Assembly: GCA_020002185.1 (NCBI GenBank)
Contig: CM034542.1
Span: 55,814,626 to 55,878,625 of the forward strand
Origin: Paraescarpia echinospica
Taxonomy: Eukaryota; Annelida; Polychaeta; Sabellida; Siboglinidae
DNA: 64,000 nucleotides
Reading direction: 5' to 3'
Part shown: in pieces, positions 27,301-39,300 of the stretch
Position numbering within the stretch: the first letter of the stretch is position 1
Layout of the letters: every line of letters begins with the position of its first letter
Translations under genes and position numbers: made by a program
Notes under the pieces: model-generated
Told to the model about the DNA's origin: nothing
Databases searched by the model: none
The model's input: only the letters and a program-made list of their open reading frames with translations

Positions 27301-30300
27301 GCAATTATGAACTGCTGCTTCGTTTCTGGGTTCTGTAGCTTGTCTATATTATAGCGCTGTTGCTTCTTTTCTCCAGTCTTGGCCTTCCTCAGTTTCAGGG
27401 CGAGTTTTCCCACCAACAGGCTGTGGTCACTGCCAGCATCTGCTAGTTTTCTTGTTCTGACATCTTGTAGTGAGTGCCTCCATTTCCCGTTAATCAGGAT
27501 GTGATCTATTTGGCTCGCAGTCTTGCCATCTGGAGATCTCAATGTCAGCTTGTGAATTGTCTTATGTTAGAAAAGCGATCCTCTGATCACAAAGTAATTT
27601 TCCCCACATTTGTCGCACATTCTGCTGCCATTTTCCCCACATATGTCACACATTCTGCTGCCATTTTCCCCACATATATCACACATTCTGCTGTCATTTT
27701 CCCCACATATGTCACACATTCTGCTGTCATTTTCCACACATATGTCACACATTCTGCTGCCATTTCCCCCAAATATGTCACACATTCTGCTGACATTTTC
27801 CCCACATATGTCATACACTCTGCTGTCATTTTCCCCACATATGTCACACATTCTGCTGCCATTTTCCCCACATATGTCACACATTCTGCTGTCATTTTCC
27901 CCACATATGTCACACATTCTGCTGCCATTTTCCCCACATATGTCACACATTCTACTGTCATTTTCCCCACATATGTCACACATTCTGCTGTCATTTTCCC
28001 CACATATGTCACACATTCTGCTGCCATTTTCCCCACATATGTCACACATTCTGCTGCCATTTTCCCCATATATGTCACACATTCTGCTGTCATTTTCCCC
28101 ACATATGTCACACATTCTGCTGTCATTTTCCCCACATATGTAACACATTCTGCTGTCATTTTCCCCACATATGTCACACATTCTGCTGTCATTTTCCCCA
28201 AATATGTCACACATTCTGCTGCCATTTTCCCCACATATGTCACACATTCTGCTGTCATTTTCCCCACATATGTCACACATTCTGCTGCCATTTCCATTCA
28301 TCCTGCCTGTTCCATGTTTGCCCATCATCCTCTCCCTGTCTGTGTTGTCACTCCCCACACGTGCAATGAAGTCCCCAAGAACCACTAGTACGTCATGTCG
28401 GGGATGTCTTCCAAAGTTGACTGAAGACTGTCATAGAGGGTGTCTTTGTCCTCATCCTCTGCTTCTTCTGTTGGCGCATAGCAGATTACCACTGAAAGTT
28501 TGATAAATCTGGAGTTAAAGCTAACATAAAGAAGTCTCACTGATTGGCCTCCATTCAAGAAGAGAGTTGTTGTGCTTCCTCTGGGTGATCAAGGCCACTC
28601 CCTGTCGATGCTGGTTGTCTTCTCTGCCTGACCATATTATGGTGTCACCTGTAGTCAGTACTCTCTTCCCAGCTCCAGTCCATCTGGCCTCCATGATGCC
28701 TAGAAGGCTGATCTTGTATTGGTGCATTTCCTGGAGAACTTGTGCCAGTCTTCCTGTCTAGTACAGCGTTCTCACATTCCAGCATCCAATGTTAATCGTT
28801 GATTTTGGTGTTAGGAGATCCACTGTCGGGGTGGGGGCTTCCTTGCAGGTTTGGCCGCCATTCATCATTGAACCAGTTCCCTGGTTTGCTTCGCTTCTAC
28901 CACCAGGTGCATTGTCCTCTCTTGTTTCAGTTTCCATAGCTAGTCTGTTTTTATGGGGTGGAGTCACTAGCCCCATGCCCAACCCTCCTCCTTTACCCGG
29001 GATTGGGACCGGCAGGAAGCTCGCATAGATTATCTCCTTGACACTCAGACAAGAGTGTCCTGGTAGTGCATCCTGTTGCTGACAGTTTTCAGTAGACAGG
29101 ATCACTGTGAAGGAACAAATCAGATTTAAAGAGAAAAGTTAGGCTAATGAGCTCATAAGAATGTCCTACTGCCATATGACTTAACATTGTAAATAGTACA
29201 ACAGTACATTTTATTTCCACAATACATAATAATACATATTTTATTTTACTTTTTAAATTTTAATCACAATTAATGTGGAAAAGGAGAAAATAGAAGTTTA
29301 ACACTTATGAAGTGCATTCCTCTTTCAAAGCAGGTGGCACTGAATATATGAACACTATATCAACATGTCAAATTGAATTATTACAACACAATAAGGTGAA
29401 AATAATAAAATAGTATTTATGCAAGCAACAACACGGAGACAAATATAGATATGAAAAAGGCCAAATGGATGACGTTTGTTTATTATGGGTAACCAGTGTA
29501 TAAGCCTTTTTGGCACACTGTAATATTTAAATGAAAGAAATGTGGACTCTACAACCCAATGCCAGGCCTGTGACTGAGCCCATACTAGTCTCCTGAACAT
29601 CAGGCTGTTAGAGCCCATATTTCAACATATAAAGCAGCAGCGGTATTCCTAGAACAATTGAAAGGAATGACATGTAATCACAGCAGAGCTTGTTATGTGT
29701 AGAGTTAATTTTAAAGCCAACATGATTAACTAAGCCAACATGATTAACTAAAAAGTGCCTTTCTGAATACCACGCTAACACAATAAGGTGAAAATAATAA
29801 AATAGTATTTTTGGTATCTTGCATATTTCCAATGTGTCAAACGAGCAATAAGTACTATTTTCCTTTTGTATAATTTCTTTAAAATAAAAACAGTTTTGGC
29901 ATATTGTACGTTGTATTACGACCTCACCATGAGTTTCCATGGTTCCATTTCAGAGATGAAGTTGACGGTCTGAGTTTTATCGCTAGAGCTCTAGCACAAA
30001 CAGCAAACACTGTTATTGGGGCCGGGGCCTTTGTGTTTGACCCCAATCACGACGCCGACAACGATCACCATAACAACATGGAGATACAAAGAGGGAAGAT
30101 GAATCTAAAGGTCTGTCGGATTACATCATTTGAACATATAATGATTCCTCCTCGATTCCATTTCTTGCTCTGTACCTTTCATACTCATTTCGCCAAAAAG
30201 TAAAGTTATCCTGTATCAACTATGACACACTAGAGCTGGTTTGTTCTTAAGTTATGATGAAATTATCAAACAAATTGTTAAATATTTTTAGCAGATCTGT

Positions 30301-33300
30301 GAGTGCCAATGTCAGATTTTACATACCATATTTGTTCTGTTAAGTGCACACTATGCTTAGCAAATATCCGAGACACAAAAATGTGTCACATTTTGCGTTC
30401 CAATAAGCGTACAGGGGTGTACATCAATTTTCTGGGGTTCTTGGGTATAGCCATCTCAGCAGACATGACTGACAAATGATTGATGCATCCACAAATGACC
30501 AAAAGGACCAGAACACTGTAAGGTCTCATCATTTAGGTGGACCTTTTGATATTTTTCATCACTGAGTTTTAGATCTAGTGTGACTTTGGTAGAAGTTAAA
30601 TGATGGATTCACCAGTGAAGGTTGGAAGTTGAGATCCGCTATCACAGTGTTAGATATTGCTCAAAAGTGGGGTGTATTTTAGTTAGGGGATGCACGCTCG
30701 TGGGCACAGTAGCGCAGTGGCTAGAGCATCGGACTCTTGACCAAGAGAACCCGGGTTCAAATCCTGTGTTGCAGTGTCAAACCTTGGGCAAGTTCATTTA
30801 CTCTACGTTGCTCCAGTTAACTCAGCTGTATGAATGAGTACCTGGCTATAGACAATGGTGGATATTTGTGTACAAATAGTATTCACGCATTAATTGCAGC
30901 TTGGCTGAATGCTTCCCAGAGAAGTCGAGGTGGTGTTCAATTGAACAGGTCTGCCAGGGAGTAAACCGTAAAGCGCTTTGAGCAGTCCCGAGGACTGGAT
31001 CGTGTGCTATATAAGAACTTACTTTTACTTTTAATACAACGAATACAAGAATTATACTCAACTTGATGTGTTTGTGTTGCAGCTGGAAGGTTTTGAAGAG
31101 TTGTTCAACTTGTCCCACAGAAAGGCTGCTGCATCTGTTGTTCCACTGACTCCTCCCAAGGTAAGGAATCTCGGGGGTGAGGGTGGGAGGTAGGGGGTCT
31201 CCATTGCCTATATATAGTTTTCTCAGTGAGTGGCATGTCAGATTTGGCTTACTAATGGTGATGACGTAAACGTTAAAAAAAGTCTTCTAGATTTCTTTTA
31301 AGTTGTTCCTTGATTCATTGAGACAACCCTTCAAATAACGACTAATACACTTCTGACATTGCTACTGAATAATATAAAAATATCAGAATAATTATGTATA
31401 TATTTCTATATATGTATATATTCTATTTTTTATATCATTATTACTTTCGTATGAAGCATATAGTTAGGGAATATGCACAAATACCACTGTAATATTATTT
31501 AATTTCTTCCTGTTAGCCTTGGTTTGTGAATAAATATATTTGATATATTATGTTAGTAAGCGGTGAGTGTCACATTGCTGGTTTCAGGGGGACACAGACT
31601 ACTGTGTAGTTGTTGATGTGACGGTGACACATGGTCGCAAAGTGGTCACCATCAGGTCACCTCTACAGGTCAGTGCAGTAAACAATTCATTCTGTGGTCA
31701 CTTACAGTAGATCGGTTTAATTCTCCTCGTTATGTGACCAGCAATAGCATCTTATAAATAAAATGTTGTTTATCTTAGAAGGAGGTGGTCTGTTCTTATT
31801 TCTTCATTTATTAGAAATGTAATATTCTTAAGACTATAATAACTATGTTGAAGGTATACTGCCTGCCAAATTGTCTTTAGTAAGCCCATAACAACAGTCG
31901 CAATTTGAAGCTACGATCACGGGAACATGTTCAAATAGTAAACAAAACATCCAGTTTTAAAATGAGCTATATTGATAATATGGCCGAGTCACTAGGATGC
32001 AATGCGTATCTACAAACTATTTGTCAGTTGATATTTTCAAACAGCACTCATTCAAAAACTTTCAATACAAAGCCATATGAAAAAACCGTAACGTACAGCA
32101 GATACACTAAAGAATTCAGTGACACAGGGTACATAAGTATCCAGAAGATGACGCCACCTCCACACTTTGTCAAAGTTAAAAGATGTTTCATGCGTTTTTC
32201 GAAGTGGGCGTCCAGATGCTTTCGGATGCTGTTCTAAAGGGTTAAAAAGGGTCTCCCAGGTTCACAGCAGTTATCAGATGATAATTTTAATTTCTTATAC
32301 ACAAATGCATACTACTTTGTAGATGTTGCATTACGTCATGTTTTCATATGTTATAAGATAATGATATTATATTAATGTATGTATCTTGTTTGCTATTGCT
32401 TAGAAATATTTCAACCATCAGAGAATAGATGGGTTTATTTATTTATTTATTTATTTTTTTTTTAAATACAATATAGTTGATTTTATTAGAACAAGTGTAC
32501 TGTAGTAATAATTGCATATTGTTTTGCACATTAGTATTTTAAAATATGTATAGTTTTATAGTCATCAATTAATGTCTAATGTACCCATTGTTCAGCACCC
32601 AGAACATTTATTTGGATTGAGCACTATATAAGAAATGTATTATAATTATTATATTTAAAAGTGTATAGTCTTTTTAAAAATTATACGTTATTAATTAATT
32701 TGTAATTTATGCAAGCACCATCACAAGTCATGAATAGTGATGAAAGAAGGCCAAATGAATGACGTTTATTAAGAGATTAAGTTAGAGAGAGAAATGTGGG
32801 CTCTACATCCCAAGGCCAGGCCTGTGACTGAGCCCATACTAGTCTCCTGTCCCTCAGGTTGACAGAGCCCGCATTTCGGCATATACAACATTAGCAGTAT
32901 TGTTATAGATATATACAACATCATTACTCCTGTAATCACAGTAGACCTTAGGCACCGTACCGTACTAACCAAGCACACCATTCATTCACCTAACTATAAT
33001 CCCAACTACCTGCTGAAGAGTTACATTGTATTAAGATTTAGCCTAAACCTATAAGTGGGGCCATTACGCCCCACTTACTAAAATCACCGGTGGAAGAGAA
33101 GCGAGCTGTCTCTGCGTTAAAACCCCGTGAACACATTGTCCACCTGCACTAAGAAAACGGGGAAAGCTTTGAGATTTGCTATCAACCCCTCTTCCACCAA
33201 TGATGTACATGGTGTCCCTAACGCTATCAAAAATGTGGGAGGGATGGGAGGGCAAAAATTGTTTGATGCGACCACTCCGTCTGCTTTCACAAAACGAAGT

Positions 33301-36300
33301 GACCAAGAGCTCGTTGTAATCTGTGACTGCGCGCCACTACCGCGCGGTGATTGGCTCCTTGCGCCAGAGACAACGAGGTAATTAACATAATAATTAGCAT
33401 CAGACATTAGGCCAATCATCACTTGTCCTGCGTTGTTGCCAGCACAAAAACCCATATGCAGCACGGTGCCGTGGCCGCATATTCTCATTTATCCATTGTG
33501 CAGCACCCCAGAACAATTATTTGGGGCGCTATATAAGAAACGTATCATTGTTATAATTATTATTAGAAGTGTTTTCTACTTTTCAGCTGCACAACCACAT
33601 GGACGTGTCTCTGTCGATCTACTGTGAGAGAGATGAGCTCCAGAGACAGGGGGCGGGGGATCTCTCTCGGGGGGAGGAGGGGCAACTCACCCTCCTACAC
33701 ACCCTCCAGCCCAGTCAGGTGTACAATGTACCCCTCTACGTCGCCTACAACTGCACCCTCTATGCCACCCCACATGGTGCAGGGTAAATACCATTGATGT
33801 GTTTCACTACAGGGGCGGATCCAGAGAGGGTAGTCTGGGGGGCCCAAAACCTAAAAAACACTGGCAGACAAACCAAATTCATGTTGGGTGGGCTGAGCTG
33901 GAGCTTCAGTATGACATGCTGTCAGAACTTGACATAGAAGACGTGGGTTTGCTGTTGAAGAATTGTCGCCAGAGCTCCAGCTCTACTCCGCCATCATTTT
34001 GTCACATCCTGACATCGGAAGTCCCGCCAGAGCTTCACCACCACTCCACTGTCACCACTTTGCCGTCACCACTCTGCCGTCACCACTCCACTGTCACCAC
34101 TCCACTGTCACCACTCCACCGTCACCACTCCACCGTCACCGCTCCACTGTCACCACTCCACGGTTACCACTCCACCGTCACCATTCCGCCGTCACCACTC
34201 CACCATCACCACTCCACTGTCACCACTCCACTGTCACCACTCGGCTGTCACCACTCCACCGTCGCGCTTTCAGATCAGAAGTTGGGGGTGTTGTTGGAAA
34301 ATATTTTGCGGCAAAATTTATAATTTCAGGACATCTGGGTGCACGCCACTCTAGTGCAGGCATAGCACGGCCAGATTCCAAAGGTCTAGGGGGCACATAA
34401 CCCCAAGCCCACCTGGATCCGCCTATACACTGTACACTACATGAAACCATTGTAATTTATGTGCCATTCACAATTGCCGACATTTTATGTTTTCGGCCAC
34501 CCTAAAAATCTAAAAAAAATTATGTTTGAGTACACTTCTGTTAATTTAATTTTGATTAGTTCTTATGTAATAGACACCCATTATTCGTAACCTGAAAGAA
34601 GTTACAACGTCTTGTTATTACCAGTGGTAGTAAAACAGGGATGTCATGACGTCAGGACTCGTTCTCGCACATAAGTATTTGGATGGGGTATCAGAATTAT
34701 TTTTGTGTATTGTATGTATTTTAAGTGCCCAAAATATGGAATACCATCATAACTGCAGTACAGAGGAGTACTAATTCACATTCTCCTGAATAACCACTTT
34801 AAAATTCAGATAATTTCCCATTTGAAAGGCGTGTATGTAACAGTGTTCTGACATGGTATTATGCAGTGGAGCCTCTCTATTAAGGCCACACTCGGGAGTG
34901 GACAAACGTTACCTGAATAGCAAGGTGACTAAATTCCTATACTTTACTGTTAAAGAAATAATTTGGGACTGTCCTATTAGTGCAGTATCAGTATCCATTA
35001 ATGGGTGTTTTATATACAATTACCTGGTGTTTATGTTGTGTACAGATTATAGCAATTACATTTGGTAAAATTGTTTGTTTTGAATTATTTTTTAATCGCC
35101 TAAACTGTACCGAATATAGCACTGTCTTCCATGATGTATGCATTGTGCATTAGTTAATTCAGTTAGTTTGGTTGGTGCAAAAAGAAACTTACTATAAACA
35201 CAGATTTTATGGCAGGTATGAGAAGACAACCAACCCCATCTGGTGGCAGGAGCTGAGCACCTCGAGAGACAAGAACGGGTACTTCAGTTGCCCGGCCCAT
35301 AACCAGGGAGAGAAACCTTTCATCTTCAAGGTACCTCTCAATATGTGGGAAACCTCATTATCCCTCATGGATGGGTTCATATGTTAGGGCGTGATCTCAT
35401 AAGTTTTGGGGTAGTTTCATGAATCAAGGGTGGCCTCAGAAGTTAGGGGGCGGTCTCATAACTTAGGGGGTGGTATCAGAAGTTAGAGGATGGTTTCAGA
35501 AGTTACATGGTGGTCTCAGAAGTCAAGGAGTGGTCTTGTAAGTCAAGGGGTGGTCTCGTAATTAAGGGGTGGTCTCACAAGTTAAGGGGTTGGTCTAACA
35601 AGTTAAGGGGTTGATCTCACAAGTTAAGGGGTTGGTCTCACAAGTTAAGGGGTTGCTCTCACAAGTTAAGGGGTTGGTCTCACAAGTTAAGGGGTTGATC
35701 TCACAAGTTAAGGGGTTGATGTCACAAGTTAAGGGTTGGTCTCACAAGTTAAGGGGTTGGCTCACAAGTTAAGGGGTTGGTCTGACAAGTTAAGGGGTGG
35801 GCTTATGATTTACAGGATGGTCCTATGAATTTGCAAAGTTCAAAAAACATAATAATTATAGTGTTTAGTATTGGTAGGAACCACCGTCCTCCCTCACCAA
35901 TACATACGTGATTGAACTTACGATTTTGAGCAATATGAAATGGCCATGCTGTTGTCAGAGTGTATTTGATATATGTTCCACTCCATAGGTGGTGGCACTG
36001 GAGCATTTTTTCCCACGACATGAAGTAATGACCAAGCCACCACTCGCCCACCCACATATACTGCAAAACATTTTTGAGAAATTTGCGAACTTCTGCGACC
36101 TTCCCTAAATATGACCATCGTACCCACATTTGCAACATCAATAAAACAGACATGAATAAAATGCAGGATTTAAAGTATATCTGAGATTCAAGTTCCAAGT
36201 GTGTCTACGTAACTCATAACTGTTGTTACGCCTTCTGTTAAACATTGCATAAAAATTAAACAAGAGTAAATAAAATTCTACCAAATTAACTTTGGCACAA

Positions 36301-39300
36301 TTCCAGCTGACTATATAACACCTTTTCACCAGTGCAGTTTCTCGCAATGTTTGCTTTGTATTCGAGGCTATATTTGGCGGAGATAGATCGTTGAAATTGG
36401 TGGTGTATCAAAGTTCATAAGCAAGTGGAATTACTGATTGATAAGTATTATTCTTGCCTTAATATCATTCATAAAGTAGCAGTAAACATATATTGAGTAG
36501 CAGTTGTGCTTAAAGTTAGTTAGATAAAGTATTTTAGGACACTTTAGTCTAGTGAGTGATAATAGGGTACGTTAGCTTACGGCTACGATAAGTTTGTAAA
36601 CAAGATTTAACAAACCTCGTTATGTGGTAGAATATATAGGTGATAAAGTAACAACCATAAACTACCTACATAAGATAATATCTGTGTAAGTCAGTACCTG
36701 CTAGACATTTTGATAAGGTAGCTTTGTTGTTAAAATTAAGCATTTGCGATAATCGGGCGAACTAAGTTTATGTAGCTAGTGTCTCTCTTATTCGCTAGGG
36801 CGCTGTATAACCTAAATAAATAAGGCAGTCTAGCGTACGCAATCTTACGTAAAGTGTAACATTTGTGCACAGAAAACAGTCTTCTTAAAGACTACATAGA
36901 CAGTGAATAGTGTAAACACAGTTGACAAAACTATTTTAAATAGCTAATTAGATTATTATTATTAAATAAATTCTGATATGGCGCCTTGCAAGCGGCAAGT
37001 CAAGGCAAAGAGACACTTGGTGTGCGACGACTGCCACAGTTGGGTGGATTTTGCCTTGTCCGGCTGTACGAAGTCATGGACAGAAACCAAGGAAGAGGGA
37101 TTCACCTTTCAGTGCGTGGGGTGTTGGAAGGTGAAATGTCTGGAGAAAGAGGTAGCTAGGTTGGTAGATATTGTGAAGGGGATGGAGATGAGAATCAGCA
37201 AGGAGACAGATGGAATGGAGAGAGACGACAGGGATAAAGTTGGGAATACTGTGAAACTGAAGGAGCAGAGTAGTGGCAACAAGACCGAGGAAAGGAGACT
37301 GAGAGGAGGGAAGGTGATCGGAGGGGAAGAAAGTGGAGGATCGACGGCAGGAAATGTGACAGGTGTGAAGGTGGCAGGAGAGAAAGTGACCGTAGAGAAA
37401 GAGGTAGGAGGGAAAAAGAGACGGGAGAGGAGAGAAGGAAATGCAATGGGAGGAAAGATGACGGGAAGAAAGGAAGTGAGAGTACATGTGACAGAAGAGA
37501 AGTCGGGAGGGACGATGACAGGAAGAAAGGTGACAAGAGAAACAGCATCAGGAAAGAATGGAACGGACGAGATTGTGACGGGAGAGCAGAAGACAGGGGA
37601 ACAAGATTACAACCAGACAGATGCAAACCGTAGAAAGAGCTACACTGAGGCAGTGATTGAGGGGGCAATGAGGAAAGAGAGGGTGTTTATGGGCGATTCG
37701 ATTATGAGAAAGACAGATAAGACTCTAAGCGAGGGGGAGGACGTCGTTGTTTGTCTACCGGGGGCTAGGATAGAACATGTAACTGAAAGGGTAGAGAAGG
37801 TACTGGGGCATGGCAAGGGAGGGTCTATACTAGTACATGTAGGGACAAATAACGCAGAGAGGGAGGGAACAACTGGGATAGTTCAGAAGTACAGACAGTT
37901 AGTGAAGAAGTTAAAGAAGACAAGAGTAGAACAGATTATCCTCTCAGGAATTTTGCCAGTAATGGGAGGAAGGGGGCCGACATATAGAAACTGCAAGAGG
38001 ATGGCGATCAACGCACTAGTTGAGCAGATGTGTAAAGAAGAGGGGGTGGGATTCGTAGATTTATGGGGATACTTTGTTGGGAGGGAAGATATGTACATGA
38101 GAGATGGCCTACATCTAAGTGGAAAGGGGGCAGCAGTTTTCTCAGAGAACTTGCTGCAATCTGTTGACAGTGGGACAGGCTGCATCTATTTAAACTAGAT
38201 TCGCAGGGGGGATTCACAGAGAAGCCTGAAACTGGAGGCATAGATAAAGACAGCAGAAATAAATCGGCAAAGAACAGCCTGGAAAACTGTTCTGAATCAG
38301 GATATAAATGCATTTGTTTAAATGCAAGGAGCATAGTAAACAAAAGAAGTGAACTAAACATTATGGTAGAAGATATTGACCCTCACATAATAGGTATAAC
38401 CGAATCGTGGGCCACCACTGATATATCAGATGCCGAATTGGGACTAACAGGATATGTAATGTTTAGGAAAGATAGAATAGGAAGAAAGGGAGGTGGAGTT
38501 ATTTTATATATTAAAGAATCTATCCAGGCTTATGAAATAAAATTAGAAAGAGAAGCAGATTGCGAAGAAGCTGTTTGGTGTAACATAGTTACAGGAAACT
38601 CAACGTTAACAGTTGGGTTAGTTTATCGAAGTCCAAACATAAGCATAGAAGAGAATGAAAAAATACAAAACGCTATAAGGGAAGTAAGCAAACGGAACTG
38701 TATTATTATGGGGGACTTTAACCATGGGCATATACAATGGAAATCTCTACAGAGTATGGGGAGTGAGGACCACAAGTTTTTAGTTTTAGTACAAGATAGT
38801 TTCCTTTCTCAACATGTGCTAGAACCAACCAGGGGAGAGAATGTGTTAGACTTAGTTTTGTCCTCACAGAAAGAATTAGTTGACAATGTCAAGATATGTG
38901 AGCCACTGGGGAGTAGTGATCACAACCAGATACATTTTACCATCAAAGTAAAATCAGAAAGGAATAGTAAAAAGCAGTATAGGAGAAATTTCCACAAAGG
39001 AAGGTATAAGGACATGAGGAAATATTTAGCAAAGATAGACTGGAATAACACACTGAAGAATAAGACAGCAACCGAATGCTGGAATATCTTAAATAGTGAA
39101 ATTAAGTGCATAGTCGATAAATTTGTACCTTTCAAAAAACAAGGGAAACGGTCTAAAAAGAAACACTTATCGAAAGAAGCCATTAGAAAAATTAAGTATA
39201 AACAAATGATGTGGAAGTCATATAGATGTACTGGAAATGATGAAGACTACAACATTTATAAAGAAGCACTTAATCAAGCTACAGCTGAAATTAGAAATTC

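Larger units (their letters stand above)
25086..28860 (-). pseudogene. EN-RT polyprotein of the minus-strand LINE, disrupted
   Basis: Pieces in minus-strand order: 28860-28521 (endonuclease N-part), 28385-28295 (GDFIARVGSDN), 27542-27033 (endonuclease end, QIDHILINGKWR and SDHSLL), 26603-26300 (RT palm with FEKAFDSLHRES), 25997-25326 (KQGCILSPFLF, YADD) and 25307-25086 (tail). Frames change between pieces and two minisatellites interrupt it, so it is not functional. Confidence 0.88.
25080..29170 (-). mobile_element. Minus-strand EN-RT LINE, about 4 kb
   Basis: It lies in intron 13, antisense to VPS13. In minus-strand order it has a 5' region with a Met-rich leader (29105), an endonuclease (INIGCWNVRTLY, GRED--H-QGVAL, VLGDFIARVGSDN, SDHSLL), a reverse transcriptase (FIDFEKAFDSLHRESLW, KQGCILSPFLF, DYADDIGLL) and a C-terminal tail (RRGRTRETWRR, ADRHQWRSLV). 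The frame is broken several times. Clade not resolved; it resembles the widespread 'GTWNVRTLY/GVRQGCxLSP' type rather than the CR1 copies in this window. Confidence 0.9.

Noticed and set aside
27474..28388. 304-residue + strand frame and 272-residue minus frame of 11-residue repeats
   Set aside because: Both are by-products of the 33-bp array; the period divisible by three keeps several frames open. No start context, splice link or independent codon signal.
33127..33381. 84-residue frame in intron 16
   Set aside because: No family resemblance, no splice-compatible borders, and both strands are open; it probably reflects the locally higher GC.
34865..34884. Full pogo/Tigger element at 34865
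   Set aside because: Only one end-like sequence was found; no inverted partner within the following few hundred bases.
36978..37140. True PHD finger at the CR1 ORF1 N-terminus
   Set aside because: Four or five Cys are present but the full Cys4-His-Cys3 spacing cannot be completed, so only a divergent zinc-finger likeness is stated.
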